Shown in pieces: positions 7,844 to 15,808 of a DNA stretch of 64,000 nt; within the stretch, counting starts at the first letter, position 1; each line of letters begins with the position of its first letter. The stretch covers positions 1 to 64,000 of the forward strand of contig NZ_AEJF01000143.1 of the NCBI RefSeq assembly GCF_001028175.1. The letters run 5' to 3'. The DNA comes from Caballeronia mineralivorans PML1(12) (GTDB taxonomy: Bacteria; Pseudomonadota; Gammaproteobacteria; Burkholderiales; Burkholderiaceae). The translations under genes were made by a program, and so were the position numbers. The notes under the pieces were generated by a model. It had not been told where the DNA came from. It searched no databases and saw only the letters and a program-made list of their open reading frames with translations.

Positions 7844-8737
7844 ATGAGTAATGAACTGTATTTGGTAACAGGCGCGACAGGCGCCACCGGTCGGAGCGCG
7901 ATCCACCACCTGCTGTCAAGGGGCGCTGAGGTTCGAGCCTTCGTGCATAACGACGACGATCGTGCCGCGGCATTGCGTGCCAACGGAGCGGAGGTTGTCT
8001 TCGGCGATCTCCTCGACAACGACGCCGTTCAAAAAGCCGTGCAAGGGGTGACCGGCGTCTACTTCGTGTATCCCATCACGCAGCCGCAACTCGTCGACGC
8101 CAGCGCGTATTTTGCACACGCCGCGATAGCTGCAGGGGTTCGATCCATCGTCAATATGTCGCAGATTTCTGCAAAGGTTGATGCCGTGAGCCATGCCGCG
8201 CGTTCGCATTGGTATGGAGAGCGCGTATTCGACTGGGCCGGCGTTCCGGTTACGCATCTGCGTCCGACCTTTTTCATGGAATGGCTAACGTACGGGTTTC
8301 AACTGCCGCTCATCACCCACCACGACCTCATCAAGGTTCCGGCTGGAGATGGGCGTCACGCGCCCATCTCAGCGGAAGACCAGGGTCGCGTCATCGCCAA
8401 TATCCTGCAGGACCCGGCGCCGCATGCGGGCAAGACCTACCCGCTCTATGGGGCAGTGGAAATGAATCACGAAGAGCTCGCGAGCGCCGTTGGCGAGACG
8501 TTGGGCAGAAAGATCCGCTACGAACCGGAAAGCTTCGACGAATTTCGCGCGCGTCTGAGTGCGATCGGAATGCCGAAGCATTTCATCCAACATATCGTTG
8601 CGGTTTACCACGACTACCAGAACGGAGGTTTCGCCGGCACCAACGATGTAGTTGAGGCCCTGACGGGTAGAAAACCCATGACGGTCGGCGAATACGTGAA
8701 AACCAACATCAAGCTCTTTCAGCCGAAAGAACGGTAG
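7844..8737 (+). CDS. NmrA-like atypical short-chain dehydrogenase
   Basis: A 297-residue Rossmann protein with the NAD(P)-binding GATGATG motif (residues 10-16) typical of NmrA/azoreductase-like SDRs, followed by DLLDNDAVQKAVQGV near 55-70. The catalytic Tyr-Lys pair of classical SDRs is not evident, as is usual for NmrA-like proteins, which act as redox sensors or NAD(P)H quinone/azo reductases. A GGAG ribosome-binding site lies 8 bases upstream. It sits between two paralogous small proteins, suggesting one functional unit, perhaps for aromatic or electrophile metabolism. Confidence 0.83.
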   Translation: MSNELYLVTGATGATGRSAIHHLLSRGAEVRAFVHNDDDRAAALRANGAEVVFGDLLDNDAVQKAVQGVTGVYFVYPITQPQLVDASAYFAHAAIAAGVRSIVNMSQISAKVDAVSHAARSHWYGERVFDWAGVPVTHLRPTFFMEWLTYGFQLPLITHHDLIKVPAGDGRHAPISAEDQGRVIANILQDPAPHAGKTYPLYGAVEMNHEELASAVGETLGRKIRYEPESFDEFRARLSAIGMPKHFIQHIVAVYHDYQNGGFAGTNDVVEALTGRKPMTVGEYVKTNIKLFQPKER

Positions 8738-8791
8738 TCCAACTGCTGCGATCCCTGTATTACCTGCCTTTTTTAACAACTGGAGTACTAA

Positions 8792-9166
8792 ATGTCCCAA
8801 GCTAAAAATCCGCGCATCCATGCAGACATCCTGCCGGCGCTCGCCGCCGTCGCCGCCCCCACGAACAAAATCCTCGCAATTGGTTCGGTAACGGCGAAGG
8901 GAACGCCCGACGCGATTGCTCCCGTTCTGCCCTTCGAAGTGCGCGCCACTGTTCGCAACTACCTCGCCGGCAAGATCGAGCACTGGTACTTCCAGGCCGA
9001 GGGGTACGGGGTTGTCTTTATCATGAACGCGTCGAGTACAGCCGAAGCTCACGAGATCCTGGAAAAGCTACCCCTGGGCGTGGCGGGCATGATGGAATTC
9101 GAACTCATCGCTCTTTCACCGCTGAAGCCGCTCGCCCTGCTGATCGGTGATCCTCCGGCCGCTTGA
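8792..9166 (+). CDS. Muconolactone-isomerase-like small protein, cytoplasmic paralogue
   Basis: A 124-residue protein whose residues 26-120 align along their whole length with the exported protein at 7238: ILAIGSVT, VLPFEVRATV, GKIEHWYF, GVVFIMN, LPLGVAGMMEFELIALSPLKPLALL. Unlike its paralogue it has no signal peptide. A small ferredoxin-like fold of the muconolactone isomerase/YciI type is likely. Short gap (54 bases) after the NmrA-like gene suggests co-transcription. Enzymatic role unknown. Confidence 0.7.
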   Translation: MSQAKNPRIHADILPALAAVAAPTNKILAIGSVTAKGTPDAIAPVLPFEVRATVRNYLAGKIEHWYFQAEGYGVVFIMNASSTAEAHEILEKLPLGVAGMMEFELIALSPLKPLALLIGDPPAA

Positions 9167-9247
9167 TCTGTCACCTGCGTCAGGCAGCCGCGCGGCCCGT
9201 TTCGGTCGTTGGAGGCGAAGAGCCGATGACGTCTATTGTTTTCGCAG

Positions 9248-9508
9248 TTAGTCGCCGTCAAAATCCTCTAATGCTTTGCGATTCCGGCGCTCTTCGTTGG
9301 CACGGCGAGCGCGCACGCGCTGGCGCCAAAGGACGGTAATGACCTCGCCCGTAGTCGCGCCAGCGGGAATTTCGTTGCGGATCAAATTCGGCACCATTGG
9401 CAGACCCAGGCGCTGCCTCCGCAGGGCCCTGGCTATGGCCGTGCGGCACTCTTGCCCGTGGCAATCCCATTCGTCGCGCATCTTTGCGCAGTAACGGCAC
9501 TCGTTCAT
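9248..9508 (-). CDS. Small Cys-rich hypothetical protein
   Basis: An 86-residue protein starting MNECRYCAKM. Four Cys (CRYC near residues 4-7, then C and C in DEWDCHGQEC) plus a His could make a zinc site. The rest is basic, with a C-terminal helix rich in Arg and Glu (RQRVRARRANEERRNRK), compatible with nucleic-acid binding but not proof. The frame extends upstream to 9556; I prefer the ATG at 9508 because the Cys motif is next to it, although no Shine-Dalgarno is visible. Unrecognised. Confidence 0.5.
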   Translation of the reverse strand: MNECRYCAKMRDEWDCHGQECRTAIARALRRQRLGLPMVPNLIRNEIPAGATTGEVITVLWRQRVRARRANEERRNRKALEDFDGD

Positions 9509-9766
9509 GATTAATAGTCTAACTGCAATCGCGGATAGACTCCGGCGCCGGGACATGAACCCGCGCCTTAGGGCTTAGCATTCCTGGCCGCTGTTGGCGC
9601 CGCCAATCGACACAGCGACATTGCACCTTCGCCGATCCATGTCCAGTTTGACCGGTCTTGGAATGAAAAATGGTGACCGTACGATTCGGATTGGTCGGAT
9701 CATTTCTATGCGGACTGCATAACGGCGCCGTTTTTCTCCGTTGGTTTGTCGGGCCTGTGATGCCGC

Positions 9767-10015
9767 TCAAGCAGCAAGCCGATAACCGGTCATTGACGGT
9801 TGCGCGATCCGGGGCGGAAATACACACCAGCAACCGTCCTCGTGCCGAAAGAAAAAGATTGCACGCGGACCGCTCGAAGCGGATGCCTCGACATGCACGT
9901 AGCGGGTCCTGTCTTCGCGTATATGACCAAACCGGACTACCCGGATCCGTGCCTCCGGATCGGGTGTAAGCCACTTTTCGACCAGATAATGCAGGGACTT
10001 CTCGGCGGTGTTCAT
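9767..10015 (-). CDS. Small hypothetical protein
   Basis: An 82-residue protein, MNTAEKSLHYLVEKWL at the start, then VRFGHIREDRTRYVHVEASASS and a FFFRHEDGCWCVFPP segment. A perfect AGGAG lies 6 bases before the ATG at 10015 and directly abuts the alternative ATG at 10021, so 10015 is favoured. No signal peptide, membrane helix or known domain. Looks like a compact alpha-beta protein; function unknown. Confidence 0.6.
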   Translation of the reverse strand: MNTAEKSLHYLVEKWLTPDPEARIRVVRFGHIREDRTRYVHVEASASSGPRAIFFFRHEDGCWCVFPPRIAQPSMTGYRLAA

Positions 10016-10159
10016 GGTCATCTCCTCGACCTTGCCCCTCGCTCTGCTTGAGGATCGAGTGCAGTGACCTACACACGGTGCGGCGGGGATAACTACAGGG
10101 TAGAGCCAGCCGATAATTTGTGATAGTTAATGATTTTCATGATAACGATAAATAAAGGG

Positions 10160-10273
10160 TTATAAATAATCTATCCAACTCGCGGCATTCGCCGGCGTCA
10201 GGCAGAAAGCCGCCGCGAAAGCAGCCACGATAAGACTCAAACGAAAGCCGGACATCTGGCTTAAATGCTTCAT
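10160..10273 (-). CDS. Possible 37-residue exported peptide or truncated secreted protein
   Basis: The ORF encodes a clear Sec signal peptide (FRLSLIVAAFAAAFCLTPANA, residues ~11-31), followed by only six residues, ASWIDYL, then a stop. GGAAAA stands about 7 bases before the ATG. This is either a tiny exported peptide or the 5' remnant of a secreted protein whose body was lost. No downstream continuation is visible in the next ~150 bases. Confidence 0.3.
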   Translation of the reverse strand: MKHLSQMSGFRLSLIVAAFAAAFCLTPANAASWIDYL

Positions 10274-10360
10274 GGTAGTTTTCCAGTCATGGCGGGACAG
10301 CAATGCAGCGATCGGAACTAGCGGCCGCAACGCCCCGGTACGCAAGGGCATTGCGTTGTG

Positions 10361-11029
10361 TCAGGCCGGCAGTTCCATCACTTGTCCGCTTCGATTTTTC
10401 ACGCTCGGGCGATCCGACATCTTTGCCTGCCAGGCAGACAAGGCTGAACAGTCGTCCGGAATCGCAATGCCTGCAGCGCTGCCGTGCATGAGCGCGGCAT
10501 AGACCGTGATATCGGCCATCGAGAAATCATCGCCAGCCACATAGGGATGTGTTTTAAGAACGCCGTCGAAGTACTTCATGCCGCGCACGAACTTCTCATG
10601 GTGCCGGTCGCCCCATTCCTTCCTGTGCGCCCATTCGGGGCTTTTGTAGGCTTCCAGGCGAGCACCCAGTCCGGGCGTAGCGTGGTGAAAGTAAATGCCG
10701 ACGGCATCGATGAGTTGATCGTCAGCCCGCTTCTGCATCATGTGGATGACCGCCTTTTCCTTTGGTGTCTTCCCGGTGAGCGTGGGGTTTCCGTCCAGGT
10801 TGTCGAGATACTCGGTAATCGCGACGCTTTCCGAGATAAACGTGCCATCGTCGAGTTCAAGGACGGGGACCGTTCCCGTCGGATTGATGGCGAGAAAAGC
10901 GCTTTGCTTGTGCTCGGCCGCAAACAAATCCACCTTCACAAATTCGATTTGGGAGTCCAGTCCCTTCTCGGCGAGGACGACGCGGATGCGAGCCGGATTC
11001 GGGAAGCCAGGGGTGTCGTAAATTTTCAT
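10361..11029 (-). CDS. Glutathione S-transferase
   Basis: A 222-residue GST. Residues 1-80 are the thioredoxin-like domain (MKIYDTPGFPNPARIR, then TVPVLELDDGTFISESVAITEYL with the glutathione-binding ES pair), and about 90-215 are the helical domain (DDFSMADITVYAAL, the N-capping box region). The ATG at 11029 gives the normal N-terminus; the frame runs on to 11104 through the operator array and is not used. It is divergent from the TetR gene at 11217, and four similar boxes lie in the intergenic region, so expression is probably repressed by that TetR. Likely detoxification of an electrophile. Confidence 0.88.
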   Translation of the reverse strand: MKIYDTPGFPNPARIRVVLAEKGLDSQIEFVKVDLFAAEHKQSAFLAINPTGTVPVLELDDGTFISESVAITEYLDNLDGNPTLTGKTPKEKAVIHMMQKRADDQLIDAVGIYFHHATPGLGARLEAYKSPEWAHRKEWGDRHHEKFVRGMKYFDGVLKTHPYVAGDDFSMADITVYAALMHGSAAGIAIPDDCSALSAWQAKMSDRPSVKNRSGQVMELPA

Positions 11030-11049
11030 GATCAATTCCTTTATGTTAT

Positions 11050-11203
11050 CTATCGATAGGTAAGGCGTGGAGCGAAGCATGGAACGCGAAGCTCGTGATG
11101 TCAATAACTATCTATCGATAGCTAAGCAGCACGATTGTGCTTATCTATCGGTAGAGATATAATCGAAATAACGACGTACCTTTCAACAACTATCAATTGG
11201 TAG
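11050..11203. promoter_or_regulatory. Array of four TetR-type boxes between gst and tetR
   Basis: CTATCGATAG occurs at 11050-11059 and 11112-11121, CTATCGGTAG at 11145-11154, and the looser CTATCAATTGGTAG at 11190-11203. The first pair are exact palindromes. One box lies 21 bases upstream of the gst start and the last 14 bases before the tetR start, as expected if the TetR protein represses both genes. Confidence 0.7.
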
Positions 11204-11216
11204 ACGACGGCTCCTG

Positions 11217-11783
11217 ATGACCACCACAGACACTAAAGAACGAATCATGAATGTGGCGCGGCTCATGGTGCAGGCGCACGGCTACAACGCATTGAGCTTT
11301 CGTGAAATCGGAAAAGAGGTGGGTGTGTCCAGCGCGAGCATTCATCACCACTTTCCTACAAAAGGCGATCTTGGCGCCGCCCTGGCGCAACGCTATACAG
11401 ACGATGGAAGCGCAGCACTCGAAAAATTGCTTGCCGCCACGAAAGATGCTCACAAATGCATGACCGGTTATACGGCTATCTTTCGCTCGGTGTTGCTCAA
11501 TGACAATCGGATGTGCCTTGTTGGACTCATGTCTGCCGAATATGACGACCTCCCCGTTGAAGTGCGAGCAGAGGTGGACCGATTCATTAACGTGAACGTC
11601 AAATGGTTGACTGAAGTCCTTGCGCTTCGAAAATCGAAAGCAGGAAAGGATGCAATCCAACACCAGGCGCTTGCAATCTTCGCGGCGATCGAAGGTGCTC
11701 AGCTCATTGCAAGAGGCCGGGGCGACATCGCAATGTTCGACCGGGCGGTTACGGCATATCGGGCGGCCGGGTTGTTCCCTTGA
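11217..11783 (+). CDS. TetR-family repressor, divergent from GST
   Basis: A 188-residue protein with the TetR HTH at residues 8-55 (RIMNVARLMVQAHGYNALSFREIGKEVGVSSASIHHHFPTKGDL compressed form: SFREIGKEVG and SASIHHHF) and a helical ligand domain. The Ser-Ala-Ser-Ile-His-His-His-Phe recognition helix resembles the AcuR/NemR-like group that senses electrophiles or small acids; this is only a resemblance. The array of CTATCGATAG boxes in the divergent spacer is the probable operator set. Confidence 0.87.
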   Translation: MTTTDTKERIMNVARLMVQAHGYNALSFREIGKEVGVSSASIHHHFPTKGDLGAALAQRYTDDGSAALEKLLAATKDAHKCMTGYTAIFRSVLLNDNRMCLVGLMSAEYDDLPVEVRAEVDRFINVNVKWLTEVLALRKSKAGKDAIQHQALAIFAAIEGAQLIARGRGDIAMFDRAVTAYRAAGLFP

Positions 11784-11883
11784 TGTTCCCTTAACCTGTC
11801 TCATTCCCGCCGGGACGCGTCATCGGACAAACCAGCGGGACGTCAAAATTCTGAGGAATCCGATGTAATTACTCATGCCGGAT

Positions 11884-12795
11884 TCAGGAAACGGAGCACG
11901 TGGTTTCCGCGGTCGCCCGAAGATCGGCAATAAGATGCTCGACCACGGCACGACCGGCTGCGCGCGTCGCGCGGCCCATTGGGAAGTAGGCGTGTACGGG
12001 AATATCAGCGGTTTTCCAGTCCACAAGTAGCGGGACAAGAGACCCGTCGTCCAGTTCGCGACGACACGCCCATCCAGTGGTGGACGTAATGCCGAAACCG
12101 GCCACTGCGGCGGCAACGGCACCTTCGTTCTCGTTCGTTGTGAAATGCGGCTGGACGTCCGCCACCACCGTCTCGCCATCGCGTTCGAACTTCCACGCCC
12201 CAGGCACCGATGCTGCAGGCCCCCCCACGATCCGATGTCCAGCGAGATCGTCAGGCGTAGCCGGTATTCCTGCGCGCTCGAGATACCTGGGGGCCGCAAG
12301 GATCATGCGGGGAATGGTTACGATGAGCCTCGCTGTCGCGCCAGAGTCTGGCAGTTGGCCAAGCCGGATCGCGACATCGACGGCATCGCGAATCAGATCT
12401 TGCCGCCGGTCCTCGAGCAGAAGCTGGAGTTGCAGGTGAGGATGCCTCGCGGTGAACCCTGCAAGGCGCGGGATCACTTCCCGGATCGCTACGCTCGTCG
12501 GCATGCTCATCCGCAGCAACCCGCGCAGCTCACCGCCTTCCCGAACACTATGTTCCGCCTCGTCCAGAGCGGTGAGGATCGGCTCCATTCGGGCGAGAAA
12601 CTCGGAACCCGCTTCCGTTGGCACGACCGCGCGCGTCGTGCGTGAGAGCAACCGGGCACCGAGCTCCGCTTCCAGCTCGGCGATGATGCGAGAGGCCTGA
12701 GACTGAGACAGGCCGCATTCGCGGGCTGCGGCCGAAAAGCTTCCCAGCCGGGCGACGCGGGTGTAGAGCTTGAGCGCGAATATGTCTTTCATCAA
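11884..12795 (-). CDS. LysR-family transcriptional regulator
   Basis: A 303-residue LysR protein: HTH in residues 3-60 (FSAAARECGLSQSQASRIIAELE), effector domain from about 88. Divergent from the hypothetical gene at 13119 across a 323-base spacer that holds two copies of a dyad element, a layout typical for a LysR regulator and its target. Of the LysR products here it belongs to the subgroup close to DsdC/PgrR-like short effectors, but no inducer can be inferred. Confidence 0.87.
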   Translation of the reverse strand: MMKDIFALKLYTRVARLGSFSAAARECGLSQSQASRIIAELEAELGARLLSRTTRAVVPTEAGSEFLARMEPILTALDEAEHSVREGGELRGLLRMSMPTSVAIREVIPRLAGFTARHPHLQLQLLLEDRRQDLIRDAVDVAIRLGQLPDSGATARLIVTIPRMILAAPRYLERAGIPATPDDLAGHRIVGGPAASVPGAWKFERDGETVVADVQPHFTTNENEGAVAAAVAGFGITSTTGWACRRELDDGSLVPLLVDWKTADIPVHAYFPMGRATRAAGRAVVEHLIADLRATAETTCSVS

Positions 12796-12872
12796 GGTTC
12801 TCTTGGAACGAAATAGCAGCGCCTACCTTGGCTATCGGGACAGGGTAATTAATGCGCCACGAACATAAAAGA

Positions 12873-13023
12873 TAGCCGAAATCATCGGCTACTGGTCGCG
12901 ACTCGCTCACGCAGCTATCAAATGAACCCCGCGTAAGTCATGACGGCCGTTCTTTGTCCCTCGCGCGGCATTCAACCTGACTCATGTGTAAATCACATAA
13001 GTGATAGCGAAAAAGACTGGCTA
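12873..13023. promoter_or_regulatory. Repeated dyad element in the LysR/hypothetical divergent spacer
   Basis: Copy 1 is TAGCCGA-N5-TCGGCTA (12873-12891), a perfect inverted repeat followed by CTGGT. Copy 2 spans 13005-13023 as TAGC-N11-GCTA and is also followed by CTGGT. Both are preceded by GA, so each reads GATAGC...GGCTACTGGT. They are 132 bases apart, one near each divergent gene, as expected for two binding sites of the neighbouring LysR protein. The rest of this 323-base spacer (12796-13118) shows no gene. Confidence 0.5.
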
Positions 13024-13118
13024 CTGGTGCGAAGGCGATCGCCGTAATCTGCATCCATCGACAGCACGAATCCAAATCGTCTTTACCTGCTGTTCTCTTA
13101 CACCGAAGATTGCCCACT

Positions 13119-13838
13119 ATGAACGACTTGCTTGCTTTCGCTATCGACGCCCATGGCGGTCTGGATCGCTGGAACATGTTTACCCGCCTTAAGGCAGAAG
13201 TATCGATCGACGGCGCGATCTGGCACGTCAAGCAGCAACCCGGCGTATTGAAGGACAAGGTCCTGGAGATCGATACGCATAAGCAGTTGCTGACGATCAC
13301 GCCGTTCCCGGCACCCGGTCAGCGTAGCGTGTTCGTTCCGGGCCGCATGTCGCTCGAAACGCTGGATGGAGAGGTGCTCGATAGCCGCGACGATCCCGAG
13401 GCCGCTTACGCCGGTCACGTACAAGAGACGCCGTGGGACACGTTCCACGTCACCTATTTCGCCAGCGAGGCGCTGTGGACGTATCTCACGTCGCCCTTCC
13501 TTTACACCTACCGGGGGTTCGAGAGCGAAGAGATCGAGCCGTGGCACGAGAATGGCGAGGAATGGCGCCGCCTCAAGGTGACGTTCCCCGCTCATATCCA
13601 TAGTCATACAAAAACGCAGATCACCCATTTCGGCCCCGACGGACTGATGCGGCGCCACGACTACACCGTCGATATCCTGGGCGGCGCGAGCGGCGCCAAT
13701 TACGTTAGCGACTATCGCGAATTCCAAGGTATCAAGATGCCGACCAAGCGGCGCATCTACGCCTATGACGAGAACATGCAGAAGGTGCCTGAGCCTTTGC
13801 TCGTTTCACTGGACTTCGGCCAGTTGACCTTCAGCTGA
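13119..13838 (+). CDS. Conserved hypothetical protein, LysR-adjacent
   Basis: A 239-residue protein without a signal peptide or membrane helix. It opens with LLAFAIDAHGGLDRW and is rich in beta-strand-like alternation (GRMSLETLDGEVLDSRDD, WRRLKVTFPAHIHSHTKTQITHFGPDGLMRRHDY). The overall pattern resembles a lipoprotein-sorting (LolA-like) or heme/fatty-acid-binding beta sheet; I do not recognise it beyond that. The ATG at 13119 is preferred over a TTG at 13110. Divergent from a LysR regulator that probably controls it. Its end overlaps the remnant on the other strand by 8 bases. Confidence 0.7.
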   Translation: MNDLLAFAIDAHGGLDRWNMFTRLKAEVSIDGAIWHVKQQPGVLKDKVLEIDTHKQLLTITPFPAPGQRSVFVPGRMSLETLDGEVLDSRDDPEAAYAGHVQETPWDTFHVTYFASEALWTYLTSPFLYTYRGFESEEIEPWHENGEEWRRLKVTFPAHIHSHTKTQITHFGPDGLMRRHDYTVDILGGASGANYVSDYREFQGIKMPTKRRIYAYDENMQKVPEPLLVSLDFGQLTFS

Positions 13839-13932
13839 CAGACAGCGCGTCTTTAGCGCCGTACCGCATTCGACAGGGAATCTCGCCATGTCTGGAAACT
13901 TCTTCGCGCGTCGGGACATTAATCATGGTCAT
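13831..13932 (-). pseudogene. Truncated 5' remnant of a carboxymuconolactone-decarboxylase-type gene
   Basis: On the minus strand AAGGAG is followed 6 bases later by ATG, then a 33-codon ORF starting MTMINVPTREEVS before it diverges and stops. I recall INVPTRE.VS as the start of carboxymuconolactone decarboxylase/AhpD-like proteins, normally about 150-200 residues. It lies just downstream of the SDR at 13986-14735 on the same strand, so it was probably the second gene of that operon and lost its body by deletion. Short match, so tentative. Confidence 0.4.
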
Positions 13933-13985
13933 GGTGATGCTCCTTGGCAAAAAGATGAATAAAGTGGGTTGAAAAAATCCGGGCG

Positions 13986-14735
13986 TTATTGCGCCGTGTA
14001 GGCGCCGTCGACCGCAATGTTCTGCCCGGTGAGATAGCGCGCCTTGTCGCTCGCAAGGAAGACAATCGTCTGGGCGATCTCGTCCGGGGTGGCGGCGCGT
14101 CGTGCCGGTATCGTGGAAAGGAAGCTTGCCTTGCCCTCTTCGCTGCCGCCGGCAAAGCGGTCGAGCATTTCTGTGGCGACAGGACCCGGCGCCACGGCGT
14201 TGACGCGCACGCCTGCGGCAGCGCCTTCGAGCGCCGCGCTTTTCGTTAGGCCTTCCACCGCATGTTTGCTGGCCGCGTAGACCGACGCGCCCGCGATGCC
14301 GACCTGGCCCGCGATCGACGAGAGGTTGATGATCGAGCCCGCACCCTGCGCCAGCATCACGCGCATCTCGTGCTTGAGCGACAGCAGCGTGCCGAGCACG
14401 TTGACCGAGAACGTGTCTTCGTAGTTGGTCGACGTCTGCTCGACGATCGGCGCCAGGTGACCTTCAGTGCCGGCATTGTTGACCGCCACGTCGATGCGGC
14501 CGAAACGCTCGACGGTCTGCTCGACCACGCTGCGCACTTCGGCTTCGAAGCGCACATCGGCGCGCAGGAATTCGGCTTCGGCGCCGAGGACGCGCAGTTC
14601 GGCGGCAAGCGCCTGGCCTGCCTCTTCGCGGCGGCCGCTGACGACGACGCGGTTTCCTTCGCGAGCGAAGGCAAGAGCGGTGGCGCGGCCGATGCCGGTC
14701 AGCGCGCCAGTGATAAGGACGACGGGTTGGTTCAT
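13986..14735 (-). CDS. Short-chain dehydrogenase/reductase
   Basis: A 249-residue classical SDR: cofactor motif TGALTGIGRA (residues 9-18), NNAG near 88-91, catalytic Ser in LSSIAGQ (about 142), YAASK (Tyr 155-156 region with Lys four residues on), and the C-terminal GQNIAVDGAYTAQ. Basic residues after the second strand (SGRRE) favour NADP(H). The substrate is unknown. Divergent from the LysR gene at 14861. In its operon a truncated second ORF follows (13831-13932). Confidence 0.88.
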   Translation of the reverse strand: MNQPVVLITGALTGIGRATALAFAREGNRVVVSGRREEAGQALAAELRVLGAEAEFLRADVRFEAEVRSVVEQTVERFGRIDVAVNNAGTEGHLAPIVEQTSTNYEDTFSVNVLGTLLSLKHEMRVMLAQGAGSIINLSSIAGQVGIAGASVYAASKHAVEGLTKSAALEGAAAGVRVNAVAPGPVATEMLDRFAGGSEEGKASFLSTIPARRAATPDEIAQTIVFLASDKARYLTGQNIAVDGAYTAQ

Positions 14736-14860
14736 GTCAGTGCTCCTTCAGGTTGGGTGAAATCGCGTGAGCGATGACTGAACTTTGACTGATTCCAGAT
14801 TGTCGATATAGACGGTGTATGCTCATATAACTAATTCCCCGCAGGAATATATTGAGCAAA

Positions 14861-15781
14861 ATGGACAAGCTTCAGGCAATGAAGACTTTCGTGCGCGTGG
14901 TGGAGGCGGGTAGTTTTTCCGCAGTCGCGCACGAGTCCGACACGACGCAGAGCGCAGTGAGCAAACAGGTCGCGGCGCTGGAGCGCGAGCTGGGCGCAAG
15001 GCTGCTGACACGAACCACGCGTTCGCTCGCACTGACGGAAGAAGGTGAACACTATTTCGAACAGGCGCGGCGCCTGCTCGCGGAAATCGCGGAGGCCGAA
15101 GGCGCGTTGCGACGCGGCGAGCAGCAACTGACGGGCTGGCTGCGGGTCGCGGCTTCGGTCGGCTTCGGGCGCCTCAAGCTCATGCCACTGGTTCAGTCGT
15201 TTCTGGCAGAGCATCGCGGCGTGAAGATCGACTTGCGTCTTAGCGATGGTTTTATCGATCTCGTAGAGCAGGGGATCGACGTCGCGGTGCGCATCGGCGA
15301 TCTGCCGGACAGCAGCCTGATCGCCCGTCGCGTGGGAACGGCCCAGCGGATGCTGATGGCGCATCGCAGCTACGTACGCTCACTGCCCAAAGGAACGAAG
15401 GCGCCGCGCGTTCCTGACGACCTGGCCGATCACAACTGCATCGTCTACACCGAACTGGCGATGCGCAACGCCTGGAGTTTTACGGCCGGACCCGGCGCGG
15501 CGGATGCGGTGGGAACCACGCGCATCGTGCGCGTCGAAGGTAATCTGCAAACCAACAGCAGTGAGGTCATGCGGGCGTCGGTGCTTGCGGGTATGGGTAT
15601 CGGATATTCGCCAACCTGGCTGTTCGATGATGAACTGGCCAGTGGCGAAGTACAGCGGATGTTGCCGGACTGGGAAACGATCCCTATCCCGATCCATGTG
15701 GTGAGCCCACTTGCGCGCCGGCATTCGGCCAAGGTCAAAGCGTTCGCCGAGCATGTCGGCAAGGCGATGGCCCGTAGCTGA
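14861..15781 (+). CDS. LysR-family transcriptional regulator, divergent from SDR
   Basis: A 306-residue LysR protein with MDKLQAMKTFVRVVEAGSF, a very standard start, HTH at residues 3-60 (SAVAHESDTTQSAVSKQVAALE) and effector domain from about 88. GCAGGA lies 14 bases before this ATG but 5 bases before an in-frame TTG at 14852, so a three-residue-longer form is possible. Probably regulates the SDR gene at 13986 transcribed away from it. Confidence 0.87.
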   Translation: MDKLQAMKTFVRVVEAGSFSAVAHESDTTQSAVSKQVAALERELGARLLTRTTRSLALTEEGEHYFEQARRLLAEIAEAEGALRRGEQQLTGWLRVAASVGFGRLKLMPLVQSFLAEHRGVKIDLRLSDGFIDLVEQGIDVAVRIGDLPDSSLIARRVGTAQRMLMAHRSYVRSLPKGTKAPRVPDDLADHNCIVYTELAMRNAWSFTAGPGAADAVGTTRIVRVEGNLQTNSSEVMRASVLAGMGIGYSPTWLFDDELASGEVQRMLPDWETIPIPIHVVSPLARRHSAKVKAFAEHVGKAMARS

Positions 15782-15808
15782 AGGGCGACGGTGTACGAAG
15801 GGCGCGAT

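Noticed and set aside
9541..9610. tRNA-like stretch on the minus strand with GCGGGTTCATGTCCC resembling a T-arm
   Set aside because: The loop lacks the conserved A58, the arm has a mismatch, and no acceptor or anticodon arm can be drawn around it.
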